NCBI RefSeq assembly: GCF_014932895.1
Contig: NZ_JACYOF010000003.1
Location: 186,261-250,260, forward strand
Reading direction: 5' to 3'
Length of the DNA stretch: 64,000 nt
From: Bacillus thuringiensis
Lineage (GTDB): Bacteria > Bacillota > Bacilli > Bacillales > Bacillaceae_G
Part shown: piece after piece, positions 25,560-34,012 of the stretch
Position numbering within the stretch: the first letter of the stretch is position 1
How the letters are laid out: every line of letters starts with the position of its first letter
The notes under the pieces: model-generated
Seen by the model: only the letters and a program-made list of their open reading frames with translations
The model's database searches: none
Told to the model about the DNA's origin: nothing
Position numbers and translations under genes: made by a program

Positions 25560-26078
25560 GTATCTGAGATGAGCAAACTACATACAATACCTCTCAGGTT
25601 TGTCAGATTACTCTGTATGGTGCATTGTTTCTCTAGGTTCTAGAACACTAACTCCTATCATTGAAAGTAACTAAACTTCTATTTAAAGTTTCCATTTATA
25701 TTGAAAATACAATTGTATTAATAAAAAATGTGTTTTTACTAGATACATATTAAAAAGACAAGCATAAGTTATATTACGTTTTATTAAAATCTTTTTATCT
25801 TTGAAAAGGATTTAAATCTTAATAATAGGTTTGAGTCATTTTTACATATTACCATCCCTATATTCCCATATAAATATAATATACTAAAAAAATTTAAAAA
25901 GCAAGAATACTTGTAGGGGTTCCGCCACACGTCCATCAACTTAAGGATTATATAGATTTATTAATAAAAATTAAAAATCTAAAAAGCTTGAAGTTGACGT
26001 TGGGTCATTTTATATACTGTTAAGTAGCTACTATTTAGCGATTTCATAAAAGAAATTAGAAAAATAGGAGGTTTTTAG
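25560..26078. other. AT-rich intergenic stretch without a gene
   Basis: No ORF with a ribosome site on either strand. An imperfect inverted repeat, CATCAACTTAAG (about 25938) against CTTGAAGTTGACG (about 25988), and the shared 14-mer TACTGTTAAGTAGC at 26015-26028 are the only structures noted. Confidence 0.4.
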
Positions 26079-26222
26079 ATGAAACAGGGCGATATTATTA
26101 TTTATGGATGTGTCATTATAGGTGCAGGTATCGGACTGCCACTGGATCATGCATTTCCTGGTGCACTGATTGGCTTAGGAACAGGCTACTTACTTAAAAA
26201 TTTTTTTAGTAAAAAAGAATAG
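26079..26222 (+). CDS. 47-residue Gly-rich membrane peptide
   Basis: ATG 26079 after AGGAGG. One or two short membrane segments (IIIYGCVIIGAGIGLP and GALIGLGTGYLL), glycine-zipper-like, with a basic tail ending FFSKKE. It lies just ahead of a MerR gene and a GAP-family transporter gene in the same direction, so it is probably part of that cassette. No family recognised. Confidence 0.6.
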   Translation: MKQGDIIIYGCVIIGAGIGLPLDHAFPGALIGLGTGYLLKNFFSKKE

Positions 26223-26287
26223 ATGTGGAATGAAGACAATAATCGTTAACGATAAAATCTTAACGTACAGAAAGGTTGGTTTATCGG

Positions 26288-27046
26288 TTGATACACATTA
26301 ATAAAGTTGGGGAACTGACAGGTGTTACAGTAAGAACACTGCGTTATTACGATAAAATCGGATTATTAAAACCAGCATCCAAAACAGAGGGTGGCCATCG
26401 TTTATATACAAATGAAGAAATAAAAAAACTACAGCAGGTTCAATTTTTAAAAAAAGTTGGATTTCCGTTACAAGAGATTAAGAATATGCTCGATTTCAAT
26501 GAGTGGGATTGGTCGGATAGTTTAAAGAGTCAATTATCCTATGTAATAAAAGAACAGGAAAATTTAAAGAAAATAGAGTTATCCTTACGGGAAATGATAC
26601 ATGGAATTGCGATAGAAGGAGAAGAAAGCTCGATCGCGATTCAGAAGATCATGCAATTATCCAGCAAAGATAAAGAGATACAACAGTATTATCGCGAATC
26701 TGTATTTAAAGAAAAAGAAATAAAACTATGGGAAAAGGTTCCTAATATGGCAAGTGACTGCTCTGATTCACTTGAATGGATTGCTCTGATAGGTCAGTTA
26801 AAACGTTATATGAAGGACGGCCCAAAAGCAACGAAAGTCCAAAATATCATGAGAAGAATGGATGAAAAACGCTTAGAGGAATTTGAAGATGAGGATGAAT
26901 TTTTAAATAAGCTTTGGGAGATCAGGATGTCTCCCAAACAATCAGAGAAACTAAGTTTATATCCAATTGATCAAGATGTGCTTCAGTTTATGAACGAGGC
27001 ATATGCCATTTTTATGAATGAAAAAAATAATCCTGAGCCGAAATAA
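26288..27046 (+). CDS. MerR-family transcriptional regulator
   Basis: About 252 residues. The N-terminal MerR winged helix has VGELTGVTVRTLRYYDKIGLLKP, the wing GGHRLYT and a long coiled-coil helix (QVQFLKKVGFPLQEIKNML). The C-terminal ~150 residues are helical and resemble the TipAS-type effector domain, which binds hydrophobic drugs or peptides. Start is taken as TTG 26288, with GAAAGG 12 bases upstream; a TTG at 26276 abuts that site. It is followed 13 bp later by a membrane protein it probably controls. Confidence 0.8.
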   Translation: MIHINKVGELTGVTVRTLRYYDKIGLLKPASKTEGGHRLYTNEEIKKLQQVQFLKKVGFPLQEIKNMLDFNEWDWSDSLKSQLSYVIKEQENLKKIELSLREMIHGIAIEGEESSIAIQKIMQLSSKDKEIQQYYRESVFKEKEIKLWEKVPNMASDCSDSLEWIALIGQLKRYMKDGPKATKVQNIMRRMDEKRLEEFEDEDEFLNKLWEIRMSPKQSEKLSLYPIDQDVLQFMNEAYAIFMNEKNNPEPK

Positions 27047-27059
27047 GGGGGAAAGAGTG

Positions 27060-27716
27060 ATGGGTACAGAACAACTTCTCCTAATAGGGGGATTGGCCAT
27101 ATTGGACACGCTAAGCCCTACTACAATAGGAGTAACAACATATCTTCTTTTAACAGATACAGAGAGACTTACGAAACGTTTATTGGTTTATTTATTGACG
27201 GTAGCAGGATTTTATTTTGCTGTTGGAGTTTCACTCATGCTAGGATTAGATTTTTTGTTTGAGATTATTTCTGGCGTATTTCAAAATCGAATCGTAAGCT
27301 GGACGTTCTTTATTATTGGAGCCATATTATTCATCGCAAGCTTTTATATTCCACCAAAGAAAAGTTCAGAGCTCCCTTCACCAAAATCAAAAAGTATTCT
27401 TTCAATGATTGCGCTCGGATTCACTACTTCATTAATTGAAGTGGGAACTGCATTTCCTTATTTTGCAGCAATTGGCATACTGACTACTTCTAATCTATCA
27501 TGGATAGAATGGTCTTCTATTTTAGCTGGATACAACTTCATTATGGTATTGCCCTCTCTCGTGCTGTTTCTCTTCTATCTCCTGTTTGGTCGGTGGATGC
27601 AAAAACCTCTCGAGAGGCTCCGAATGAAAATCGCTAATCATTCAGGATCAGCTCTGTCATGGATTATGTGTATAGTCGGCTTCCTCTTAATATTAAATAG
27701 TCTGGATTATTTATAG
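27060..27716 (+). CDS. GAP-family (Sap/LysE-like) membrane transporter
   Basis: A 218-residue protein with six TM helices. It is related to the GAP/Sap family (sulfolipid-addressing protein, LysE-like fold) by its start LLLIGGLAILDTLSPTTIGV and the middle repeat GFTTSLIEVGTAFPYFAAIG. Members export lipids or small molecules. ATG 27060 follows GGGGGAAAGAG. Encoded directly after the MerR regulator, giving a likely drug- or peptide-responsive efflux cassette together with the 47-residue peptide. Confidence 0.7.
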   Translation: MGTEQLLLIGGLAILDTLSPTTIGVTTYLLLTDTERLTKRLLVYLLTVAGFYFAVGVSLMLGLDFLFEIISGVFQNRIVSWTFFIIGAILFIASFYIPPKKSSELPSPKSKSILSMIALGFTTSLIEVGTAFPYFAAIGILTTSNLSWIEWSSILAGYNFIMVLPSLVLFLFYLLFGRWMQKPLERLRMKIANHSGSALSWIMCIVGFLLILNSLDYL

Positions 27717-27719
27717 GGT

Positions 27720-27985
27720 ATTGTATAATTGTTCTAACTTTATTGTAAGCCTACACCTATATCGATTTAGATAAAAGTTTTGAAGCGGAATATGAATCTA
27801 TACTTCAAACCTTATACAAACACCCCTCTACAGAATTTAGTAGTATATTGGATTGATTACGAGGATTTACTATAGCAATCTAATAATAAAAGCTTATTAT
27901 CTTACTATAGAATGTACAATCAGGGAGATATGCTTATAACTACTAAAGAACTTTTACCTATTATTAATCTAAACCAACCCGTCTT
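27720..27985. other. intergenic region with coding-like debris
   Basis: A short frame reads YIDLDKSFEAEYESILQ and ends EFSSILD; a second reads MLITTKELLPIINLNQP. Neither has a ribosome site or a complete domain. They look like remnants of deleted genes, but I cannot identify them. Confidence 0.3.
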
Positions 27986-29002
27986 TTACAGACAGTTACT
28001 CTCACTTACATCTCCCTCATATTCACTTAATGTTGATGCAGGGATCTTATGTGAGATAAAATACGTATCCATCCAATTCACAATTATTTCTTCCAACTCT
28101 GGATGAAGCGGCTTATCTGCACCTTCCGCATAAATCTTTTTAAATTCCAACGCTTTAAAATCACCTTCAAAATATTTTAAGGTATGATCCATATTTTTTA
28201 TTACATGTACTTCAGAATCACCTTGCACATAATCACCAATTCGCTTCGCTTTTTCATGATTCGCCTGAAAGTCTTTATCACCAGCAATCGCTAATACTGG
28301 GCACGTTACTTTCATTAAATCTTTATAAATGTCATGCTGAAAATGCTCTCTAAGCCATTTTGCATTCATTGGCTTAAAACCAATTTTAACAATATCTTTT
28401 TTTGAATTTATCATTTTTTCTATTGCTTTTTGCGCCTGCTTTTCTCCTCGTTTCTCAATATTGAGAAGGCGCATTAACTTTCCTTTTATTCCTTTTTGCT
28501 CTTTTAACTCTTTATAAATAATCTCTCTTTGTCTTTTCGTAGCCTCTTCTAACGATTCCGCAGCTCCTGTAAGAAGTATGAGCCCATTTACTGGTGTTCT
28601 TGCGTTTACTACAGTTGCTAACATACACCCTTCACTATGACCAACTAAAATGATATTTTCCGAATCAACAAATGGTTGTTCCTTTAAATACGTAATCGTA
28701 GCCTCTATATCACTAACTAAATCCCACATTCCAGTCTTCTGAAATTCTCCATCACTCTTTCCTACTCCGCGCTTATCAAAGCGGATCGTCACTACTCCAA
28801 GCCTCGCCATTACATGCGCTAAATCTTTATAAATATTCGATTCAAGCTTTACCGGTACAATCATTCCATCACGATCAATTTCTCCAGATCCAGCGATAAT
28901 GACAACCGCAGCATACTTCCCGTCAGCTTTCGGTTTAGTAATTGTACCTTGCAAAGTAAATTCACTATTTATCGCTACTTCATATTCATCAAAGGTCATC
29001 AT
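27986..29002 (-). CDS. alpha/beta hydrolase, dienelactone/BAAT-like
   Basis: A 338-residue hydrolase. The N-terminal strand pair (LQGTITKPKADGKYAAVVII) and AGSGEIDRDG oxyanion loop lead to RFDKRGVGKSDG. The nucleophile elbow GHSEG is near residue 122. Asp in AGDKDFQ and His in NMDHTLKYF complete the triad. An insert (~residues 150-200) is Lys-rich and helical, a lid. Substrate unknown. It lies 12 bp downstream of an XRE/TPR regulator gene, so it is probably in the same operon. Confidence 0.8.
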   Translation of the reverse strand: MMTFDEYEVAINSEFTLQGTITKPKADGKYAAVVIIAGSGEIDRDGMIVPVKLESNIYKDLAHVMARLGVVTIRFDKRGVGKSDGEFQKTGMWDLVSDIEATITYLKEQPFVDSENIILVGHSEGCMLATVVNARTPVNGLILLTGAAESLEEATKRQREIIYKELKEQKGIKGKLMRLLNIEKRGEKQAQKAIEKMINSKKDIVKIGFKPMNAKWLREHFQHDIYKDLMKVTCPVLAIAGDKDFQANHEKAKRIGDYVQGDSEVHVIKNMDHTLKYFEGDFKALEFKKIYAEGADKPLHPELEEIIVNWMDTYFISHKIPASTLSEYEGDVSESNCL

Positions 29003-29014
29003 ATTCGTCCCCTT

Positions 29015-30139
29015 CTATTCTGTTATATTTAATTTAAATTTCAAACTCGCTATTATATTTTTGTACTCTCTTACATCTTTCATCGGAGCGAAAACTGGAT
29101 TCTCTGCAATACTTTGTAGCATGCTTTGCTTTATAATATCTTCACTTCTAACCGTTTTAGCACCGAGCGGAAATTCTGCAAACCATTCATCAATCGCATC
29201 AAAATATGAATCGCCGTGTAAATGCAGGCTATTTACTGTGAAACTAGCTGCACAAACTGCTACATATTTCTGCAACATTTCTAATGCTCTTTCAAAATTT
29301 CCTTGCATACAATATACTTGTGCAGCAGCATAGTATACTTTTAAAGTCATATTAGGATGTAATGTTTCTATTTCATATATATCTATTAACATGAAAGCTC
29401 TATTTAAAATCAACTCTACTTTTTCAGAGTTTGAATTATTCACTAATAAATAATTCGGTATTGTCGCAACGAGTTGAATTAAATGTTGGTACATACTAAT
29501 TTGCATTATTTCATTCGCCTTTTCAGCATTTCCAAGCATTTGATACGCCTGCGCGATTAGATCTTCCTCTGGAAAGTTAGGACGTATCGTTTCGCCAAGT
29601 AATTGAAGCACCTCATTTGGCTTATTGAGTATAAGATAGCAAGTTGCTTGAAACGATACCGCCTCTTTCACAAGAGGAACATCATCACTTTCTTCCTGCA
29701 CCCTGCTAAAGAGAGACATTGCCTCTTCTAAAATTTTAATTCTTTTATCCATATCCTCTGTTAACATATGGTGGTTAATAAAAAGTAGTCCCATTTGAAG
29801 TAATAATGGAAAACAAGAATAATATTTTTTAATCATTTCTCTGCATTCCATCATTACTTCATCAAACGGTGCTTCACTAAAAGCTTCCGCTAGTCTATGA
29901 TATAAATTTTTAATTTCTTCCTGTCCCATTTGCGGTGTATAACAGATTAGTTCATCTATACTTATATTAAAGTACGATGCTAATAGTGGTAAAAATGTAA
30001 TATCCGGATAACTCTGCCCCGTCTCCCATTTGGAAACAGACGCCTTCGTAATACCGATATACGCCGCTAACTCTTCCTGCGTAATTCCCTTTTCTTTTCT
30101 CTTATCTGCAATGATTTTATGAATATGAATCTCTCTCAC
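29015..30139 (-). CDS. XRE-family regulator with TPR-like C-terminal domain
   Basis: 374 residues. HTH residues ~5-60 (GITQEELAAYIGITKASVSKW). The rest is a tandem-helix region resembling TPR/RRNPP sensors (repeated LLQMGLLFINHH, YYAAAQVYCMQGNFERALEM). RRNPP regulators bind short secreted peptides, but many such proteins have no known ligand, and I see no adjacent pheromone gene. Start GTG with GAGGTG. In operon with the hydrolase. Confidence 0.75.
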   Translation of the reverse strand: MREIHIHKIIADKRKEKGITQEELAAYIGITKASVSKWETGQSYPDITFLPLLASYFNISIDELICYTPQMGQEEIKNLYHRLAEAFSEAPFDEVMMECREMIKKYYSCFPLLLQMGLLFINHHMLTEDMDKRIKILEEAMSLFSRVQEESDDVPLVKEAVSFQATCYLILNKPNEVLQLLGETIRPNFPEEDLIAQAYQMLGNAEKANEIMQISMYQHLIQLVATIPNYLLVNNSNSEKVELILNRAFMLIDIYEIETLHPNMTLKVYYAAAQVYCMQGNFERALEMLQKYVAVCAASFTVNSLHLHGDSYFDAIDEWFAEFPLGAKTVRSEDIIKQSMLQSIAENPVFAPMKDVREYKNIIASLKFKLNITE

Positions 30140-30245
30140 TGTATCACCTCATACTTTTATTATATGTACTTTTTTCTACACAAAATTTGGATTTAAAGTC
30201 AACTTTCGTTAACAAAATCAACTGTTAGGAAACATCTCTCTAAAA

Positions 30246-30282
30246 TAAAAAGAAGCTCCATAAAACTAGAACTTCTTTTCCT
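30246..30282 (-). terminator. terminator of ybaK
   Basis: AAGAAGCTC / GAACTTCTT stem (one mismatch) with TTTTTATTTT on the minus strand. Confidence 0.6.
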
Positions 30283-30290
30283 ATGTATAT

Positions 30291-30767
30291 TTACTTCGTT
30301 ACCTCTCCGAACTGCGCTCTCGTCACTTTCGCCAAGTCATCCACATTCAGCTCAATTTGTATACCAATCTTCCCACCGCTCACTATCATCGTTTCAAGCG
30401 ATTGCGCACTCGCATCAATACATGTTGAAAATAACTTCTTCATTCCAACTGGGGAACAACCGCCGCGAATATATCCTGACACTTTCGTAATATCTTTAAC
30501 AGGAATCATCTCAATTTTCTTTTCACCAACTGATTTTGCCGCTGCTTTCAAGTTCAGTTCTTCATCTACCGGAATGATAAACACATGATAATTTTTACTA
30601 TTCCCTTGAGCAATCAACGTTTTATATACTTCCCTCACTTCTCGTCCAATTTTCTCAGCTACTGATACGCCATCAATTTTTCCATCGTCTGGATCATATG
30701 ACATCATCGAATATTCAATTTTCTCTTTATCCAATATTCGCATCGCATTTGTTTTATCTTTTTTCAT
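30291..30767 (-). CDS. ybaK: YbaK-type Cys-tRNA(Pro)/(Cys) deacylase
   Basis: 158 residues, the usual length. YbaK family: VYKTLIAQG with the functional Lys near residue 49, VPVDEELNLKAAAK, the GYIRGGCSPVG loop and ETMIVSGGKIGIQIEL at the end. It hydrolyses Cys-tRNA(Pro) made by mischarging of ProRS. Monocistronic with its own terminator. It lies upstream of, and divergent from, hisS, a tRNA-quality neighbourhood. Confidence 0.85.
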   Translation of the reverse strand: MKKDKTNAMRILDKEKIEYSMMSYDPDDGKIDGVSVAEKIGREVREVYKTLIAQGNSKNYHVFIIPVDEELNLKAAAKSVGEKKIEMIPVKDITKVSGYIRGGCSPVGMKKLFSTCIDASAQSLETMIVSGGKIGIQIELNVDDLAKVTRAQFGEVTK

Positions 30768-30867
30768 AATGGTCTCCTTAAAAGGTTATTTCATATTATT
30801 AAGTTTTATTATACACCCTTTTCCATTTCTCCTACATAACTTCACGTATATTTCAAAACTAAAAATA

Positions 30868-30896
30868 TTGATAATTCAAAAATCATCTGATATAAT
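30868..30896 (+). promoter_or_regulatory. sigma-A promoter of the hisS leader
   Basis: TTGATA (30868-30873), a 17-bp spacer, then TATAAT (30891-30896). The transcript would begin near 30903, about 25 bases before the leader peptide start. Confidence 0.8.
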
Positions 30897-30928
30897 TTGG
30901 AAAAACTTATGTTAAGGAGAGATTTGTA

Positions 30929-30973
30929 ATGCGAAATGTTAATACTTCTTTCCAACTTCATCATCATACGTAA
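30929..30973 (+). CDS. His-rich leader peptide of hisS
   Basis: A 14-residue ORF, MRNVNTSFQLHHHT, with a good AAGGAGA ribosome site. Three consecutive His codons (30959-30967) lie just before the stop and a set of alternative hairpins. This is the classical design of a histidine attenuation leader: ribosomes should stall here when charged His-tRNA is scarce. It sits between a strong promoter and a terminator in front of a histidyl-tRNA synthetase gene. Confidence 0.8.
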   Translation: MRNVNTSFQLHHHT

Positions 30974-30977
30974 CGCC

Positions 30978-31088
30978 GTGTATCCGAAGAAAAATTTTTC
31001 TTCGTGGGTACAGGGCTTTTCCTGTTGACCCACGAAGCGTTCATAAAGCTATGTGGGTATTTTTATACCTTCATAGCTTTTTTTTATT
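30978..31088 (+). promoter_or_regulatory. transcription attenuator of hisS
   Basis: Five segments can pair in alternation: a (30981-30990) with b (31000-31010); b, CTTCGTGGGT, with c, ACCCACGAAG (31028-31037); c, ACCCAC, with d, GTGGGT (31053-31058); d in AAAGCTATGTGGGTAT with e (31065-31080), followed by eight T. Pairing d:e is the terminator and c:d the antiterminator. Parity predicts that a ribosome held at the His codons permits a:b and c:d (read-through), whereas one reaching the stop codon covers a, giving b:c and d:e (termination). Confidence 0.7.
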
Positions 31089-31106
31089 TAAAAAGGGGTG
31101 ATTACT

Positions 31107-32417
31107 ATGGAAATGAAAAATGTAAAAGGAACGAAAGACTATTTACCAGAAGAACAAGTGTTGCGAAATAAAATTAAAAGAGCTTGTGAAGATACGTTTG
31201 AACGATACGGCTGTAAACCGTTAGAAACACCAACGTTAAATATGTATGAGCTTATGTCTTACAAATACGGTGGTGGCGATGAAATTTTAAAAGAAATATA
31301 TACGCTTCAAGATCAAGGAAAACGCGACCTTGCCTTACGCTACGATTTAACAATTCCATTCGCAAAAGTCGTGGCAATGAATCCGAACATCCGCCTCCCT
31401 TTTAAACGTTATGAAATTGGGAAAGTATTTCGAGATGGTCCAATTAAACAAGGGCGATTTCGTGAGTTCATTCAATGTGACGTTGATATAGTCGGTGTAG
31501 AATCCGTCATGGCAGAAGCGGACCTTATGAGTATGGCGTTTGAACTGTTCCGAACGTTAAACTTAGAAGTAACGATCCAATATAATAACCGAAAATTGTT
31601 AAACGGTATTCTCGAGTCCATTAACATCCCTACTGAACTAACGAGTGACGTAATTTTATCATTAGACAAAATTGAAAAGATTGGGATTGATGGTGTACGA
31701 AAGGATGTATTAGAGCGCGGAATTTCTGAAGAAATGGCTGATACGATTTGTAATACCGTTTTATCTTGTCTAAAGCTTTCAATTGATGACTTTAAAGACG
31801 CTTTCAATAATCCACTCGTTGCCGAAGGAATAAACGAATTACAACAATTACAGCAATATTTAATTGCTCTTGGAATAAATGAAAATGCTATATTCAATCC
31901 ATTTTTAGCGCGAGGACTCACAATGTACACAGGTACCGTATATGAAATCTTTCTAAAAGACGGTTCGATTACATCCAGTATCGGTAGCGGTGGTCGTTAC
32001 GATAATATTATTGGAGCGTTCCGTGGTGATAATATGAACTATCCAACAGTCGGTATTTCATTCGGTTTAGATGTTATTTATACAGCACTATCACAGAAAG
32101 AAACAACATCATCTACAGCGGATCTTTTTATCATCCCACTCGGAACTGAATTACAATGCCTACAAATTGCCCAGCAATTACGTTCTACCACTTCCTTAAA
32201 AGTCGAACTCGAACTAGCAGGACGCAAATTAAAACGTGCCCTTAATTACGCAAATAAAGAGAATATCCCTTATGTGCTTATTATTGGTGAAGAAGAACTA
32301 TGTACAGAGACAGTTATGCTGCGGAATATGAAAGAAGGTAGTGAAGTGAAAGTTCCCCTTTCTTCTTTGAAAGACAATACATTAAATAATTATTTTAATA
32401 TGCCTACTAAATTATGA
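31107..32417 (+). CDS. hisS: histidyl-tRNA synthetase
   Basis: 436 residues, class II aminoacyl-tRNA synthetase. Motif 1 region at the N-terminus (KGTKDYLPEEQVLRNKI); motif 2 RYEIGKVFRDGPIKQGRFRE; His-specific LARGLTMYTGTVYEI; motif 3 GSGGRYDNIIG; then an alpha/beta anticodon-binding domain. ATG 31107 has AAGGGG eight bases upstream. Some B. cereus strains carry two HisRS genes; the leader suggests this is the starvation-inducible one. A catalytic synthetase and not HisZ, since the His A and HisB-type motifs are intact. Confidence 0.9.
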   Translation: MEMKNVKGTKDYLPEEQVLRNKIKRACEDTFERYGCKPLETPTLNMYELMSYKYGGGDEILKEIYTLQDQGKRDLALRYDLTIPFAKVVAMNPNIRLPFKRYEIGKVFRDGPIKQGRFREFIQCDVDIVGVESVMAEADLMSMAFELFRTLNLEVTIQYNNRKLLNGILESINIPTELTSDVILSLDKIEKIGIDGVRKDVLERGISEEMADTICNTVLSCLKLSIDDFKDAFNNPLVAEGINELQQLQQYLIALGINENAIFNPFLARGLTMYTGTVYEIFLKDGSITSSIGSGGRYDNIIGAFRGDNMNYPTVGISFGLDVIYTALSQKETTSSTADLFIIPLGTELQCLQIAQQLRSTTSLKVELELAGRKLKRALNYANKENIPYVLIIGEEELCTETVMLRNMKEGSEVKVPLSSLKDNTLNNYFNMPTKL

Positions 32418-32454
32418 TTGTTAAATATTCCCAAAACGTAAGTTATGTAAGCTA

Positions 32455-32487
32455 AAAAACTCCATTAAATAATAATGGAGTTTTTAC
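32455..32487 (+). terminator. terminator of hisS
   Basis: AAAAACTCCATTA (32455-32467) with TAATGGAGTTTTT (32473-32485), perfect 13-bp stem. Confidence 0.85.
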
Positions 32488-32709
32488 CGTTACTTATTAT
32501 TGTTTAAATATAAATGTCTGTTTGTATTTCCTTTCCGCTTCACAATCTTTTTGTCCATTTTTTAAAGTTTTGAATTACTATTCCCTAAACACAATGGATA
32601 TATTAAATCAACTCTTTAGAAAACCAAAAAATCTAGTTGAACGGACTTTTACTTCATTTGAACCTCATGGGCATGATGTCCCCTGACTTAGGTAGTTTTT
32701 CTAAATAAT

Positions 32710-32751
32710 AGTTAGTGATAATTAGTTCACATAACATAATTATCATTAACT
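32710..32751. repeat. inverted repeat in the hisS-hxlR gap
   Basis: AGTTAGTGATAATTA (32710-32724) and TAATTATCATTAACT (32737-32751) pair with one mismatch around 12 bases; no U-run. The arms resemble half a Fur-type GATAATnATTATC box. The remaining gap (32488-32822) has only a 31-codon ORF without a ribosome site. Confidence 0.45.
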
Positions 32752-32822
32752 GATTTCACCCCCGCCCCCACTACCAATTCAAGAGAAAATCGTATCCGTC
32801 TCTTCTATATCAATTCCATCTC

Positions 32823-33203
32823 TTAACTTTTATTTTGTGTATTCCTACTCTCCAAAACCTTCTCCATATTATGAGTTGCCCATTCCATCATTAAAAGAAT
32901 CATTGGACGAAGTGATTCACCAAGCTCGGTTAACGAATATTCTACTTTAGGAGGTACTTCACGATATACTTCACGATGTATGATACCATCAGCTTCGAGT
33001 TCTCTAAGCTGAAGTGTTAACATTCTTTGTGTGATATTAGGTTTTAATCTTTTTAATTCATTAAATCGCTTCTTACCATCTAATAAATGATACAGAATTA
33101 CCCCTTTCCATTTCCCTCCAATAACCTCGACCATAGCTTCTACTGGGCAAGAATATTTATTTAAAAATGGATAATTTATATTATTTCCTTTTGAACAGTT
33201 CAT
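32823..33203 (-). CDS. HxlR/DUF24-family regulator (HypR-like)
   Basis: A 126-residue winged-helix regulator. The conserved Cys is in YSCPVEAMVEVIGGKWKG; then comes FNELKRLKPNITQRMLTLQLRELEADG (recognition helix) and the wing VPPKVEYSLTELG. In B. subtilis HypR this N-terminal Cys senses disulfide/quinone stress and activates a divergent nitroreductase; the same divergent layout is seen here. A further Cys lies near residue 3. Start ATG with AAGGGA. Likely binds the inverted repeats at 33226-33274. Confidence 0.8.
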   Translation of the reverse strand: MNCSKGNNINYPFLNKYSCPVEAMVEVIGGKWKGVILYHLLDGKKRFNELKRLKPNITQRMLTLQLRELEADGIIHREVYREVPPKVEYSLTELGESLRPMILLMMEWATHNMEKVLESRNTQNKS

Positions 33204-33225
33204 ACAAAATCCCTTCCCTTAACAT

Positions 33226-33274
33226 TAGTATCTTTTTTGATACTATAGCACATAAATGTGCGTACTTGTATCAA
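33226..33274. promoter_or_regulatory. operator cluster between hxlR-type gene and nitroreductase
   Basis: Nested inverted repeats: AGTATC/GATACT (33228-33243), TTGATAC/GTATCAA (33238-33274), and GCACAT AA ATGTGC (33248-33261) between the last two arms. They lie in the divergent promoter region, as expected for HxlR-type dimers binding two sites. Confidence 0.5.
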
Positions 33275-33331
33275 TGTTACTTAAAAAATATAATTTGGTT
33301 ATAAAATAAATGAATGAAAAGAGGAACTTTT

Positions 33332-34012
33332 ATGACAAACACAAAACAAATTACAAAAGAAAAGATTATGGAGGCTTTTCATTTCAGACATGCATGTAAA
33401 GAGTTCGATCCTATGCACAAAATTTCAGACGAGGATTTTAAATTTATTTTAGAAACTGGAAGACTATCCCCTTCTTCTTTTGGATATGAGCCTTGGAAAT
33501 TTATAGTGGTACAAAGTAAAGAAGTAAGAGAAAAACTATTACCTTATTCATGGGGAGCTGGTGGACAGCTTTCAACAGCAAGTCATTTTGTCATTGTCCT
33601 TTCAAGAAACAGTAAAGATATGCACTATGATGCAGAGTATATAAAACATATGATGAACGATATTATTGGATTATCTGAAGAAACTCAAAAAATCAGATAT
33701 GAATTCTTCAAAAAATTTCAGGAATCCGATTTTAACTTGTTAGAATCCGACCGCGCTGTATTTGATTGGGCATCAAAGCAATCTTATATTGCTTTAGCTA
33801 ATATGATGACTAGCGCAGCTCAAATCGGTATTGATTCTTGTCCAATAGAAGGATTTGATAAAGAGAAGGTAGATACTTTACTTCGTCAAGAAGGAATTGT
33901 AAAAGACGATACTCTTGAAGTATCAGTTATGGTTGCCTTTGGTTACCGTAAAGGAGAGCCAAAACATAATAAAACAAGACAAACTTTAGATACGATTGTT
34001 GAATGGATTTAA
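33332..34012 (+). CDS. NAD(P)H-dependent nitroreductase
   Basis: 226 residues, nitroreductase fold (FMN). FHFRHACKEFDP with the FMN-phosphate Arg; LSPSSFGYEPWKFIVV; the AALANMMTSAAQIGIDSCPIEGFD-type block near residue 160; and a C-terminal GYRKGEPKHNKTR segment. It would reduce quinones or nitro compounds with NAD(P)H. ATG 33332 follows AGAGGA; ATG 33314 has no site. Divergent from, and likely activated by, the HxlR-family regulator under oxidative or electrophile stress. Confidence 0.85.
   Translation: MTNTKQITKEKIMEAFHFRHACKEFDPMHKISDEDFKFILETGRLSPSSFGYEPWKFIVVQSKEVREKLLPYSWGAGGQLSTASHFVIVLSRNSKDMHYDAEYIKHMMNDIIGLSEETQKIRYEFFKKFQESDFNLLESDRAVFDWASKQSYIALANMMTSAAQIGIDSCPIEGFDKEKVDTLLRQEGIVKDDTLEVSVMVAFGYRKGEPKHNKTRQTLDTIVEWI

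Noticed and set aside
30842-31033. 63-residue minus-strand ORF over the hisS leader
   Set aside because: No ribosome site; it covers a structured atten­uator and leader ORF on the other strand.
32590-32690. 31-codon ORF (MDILNQLFRKP…)
   Set aside because: No ribosome site and no recognisable domain; could be a fragment but is not supported.
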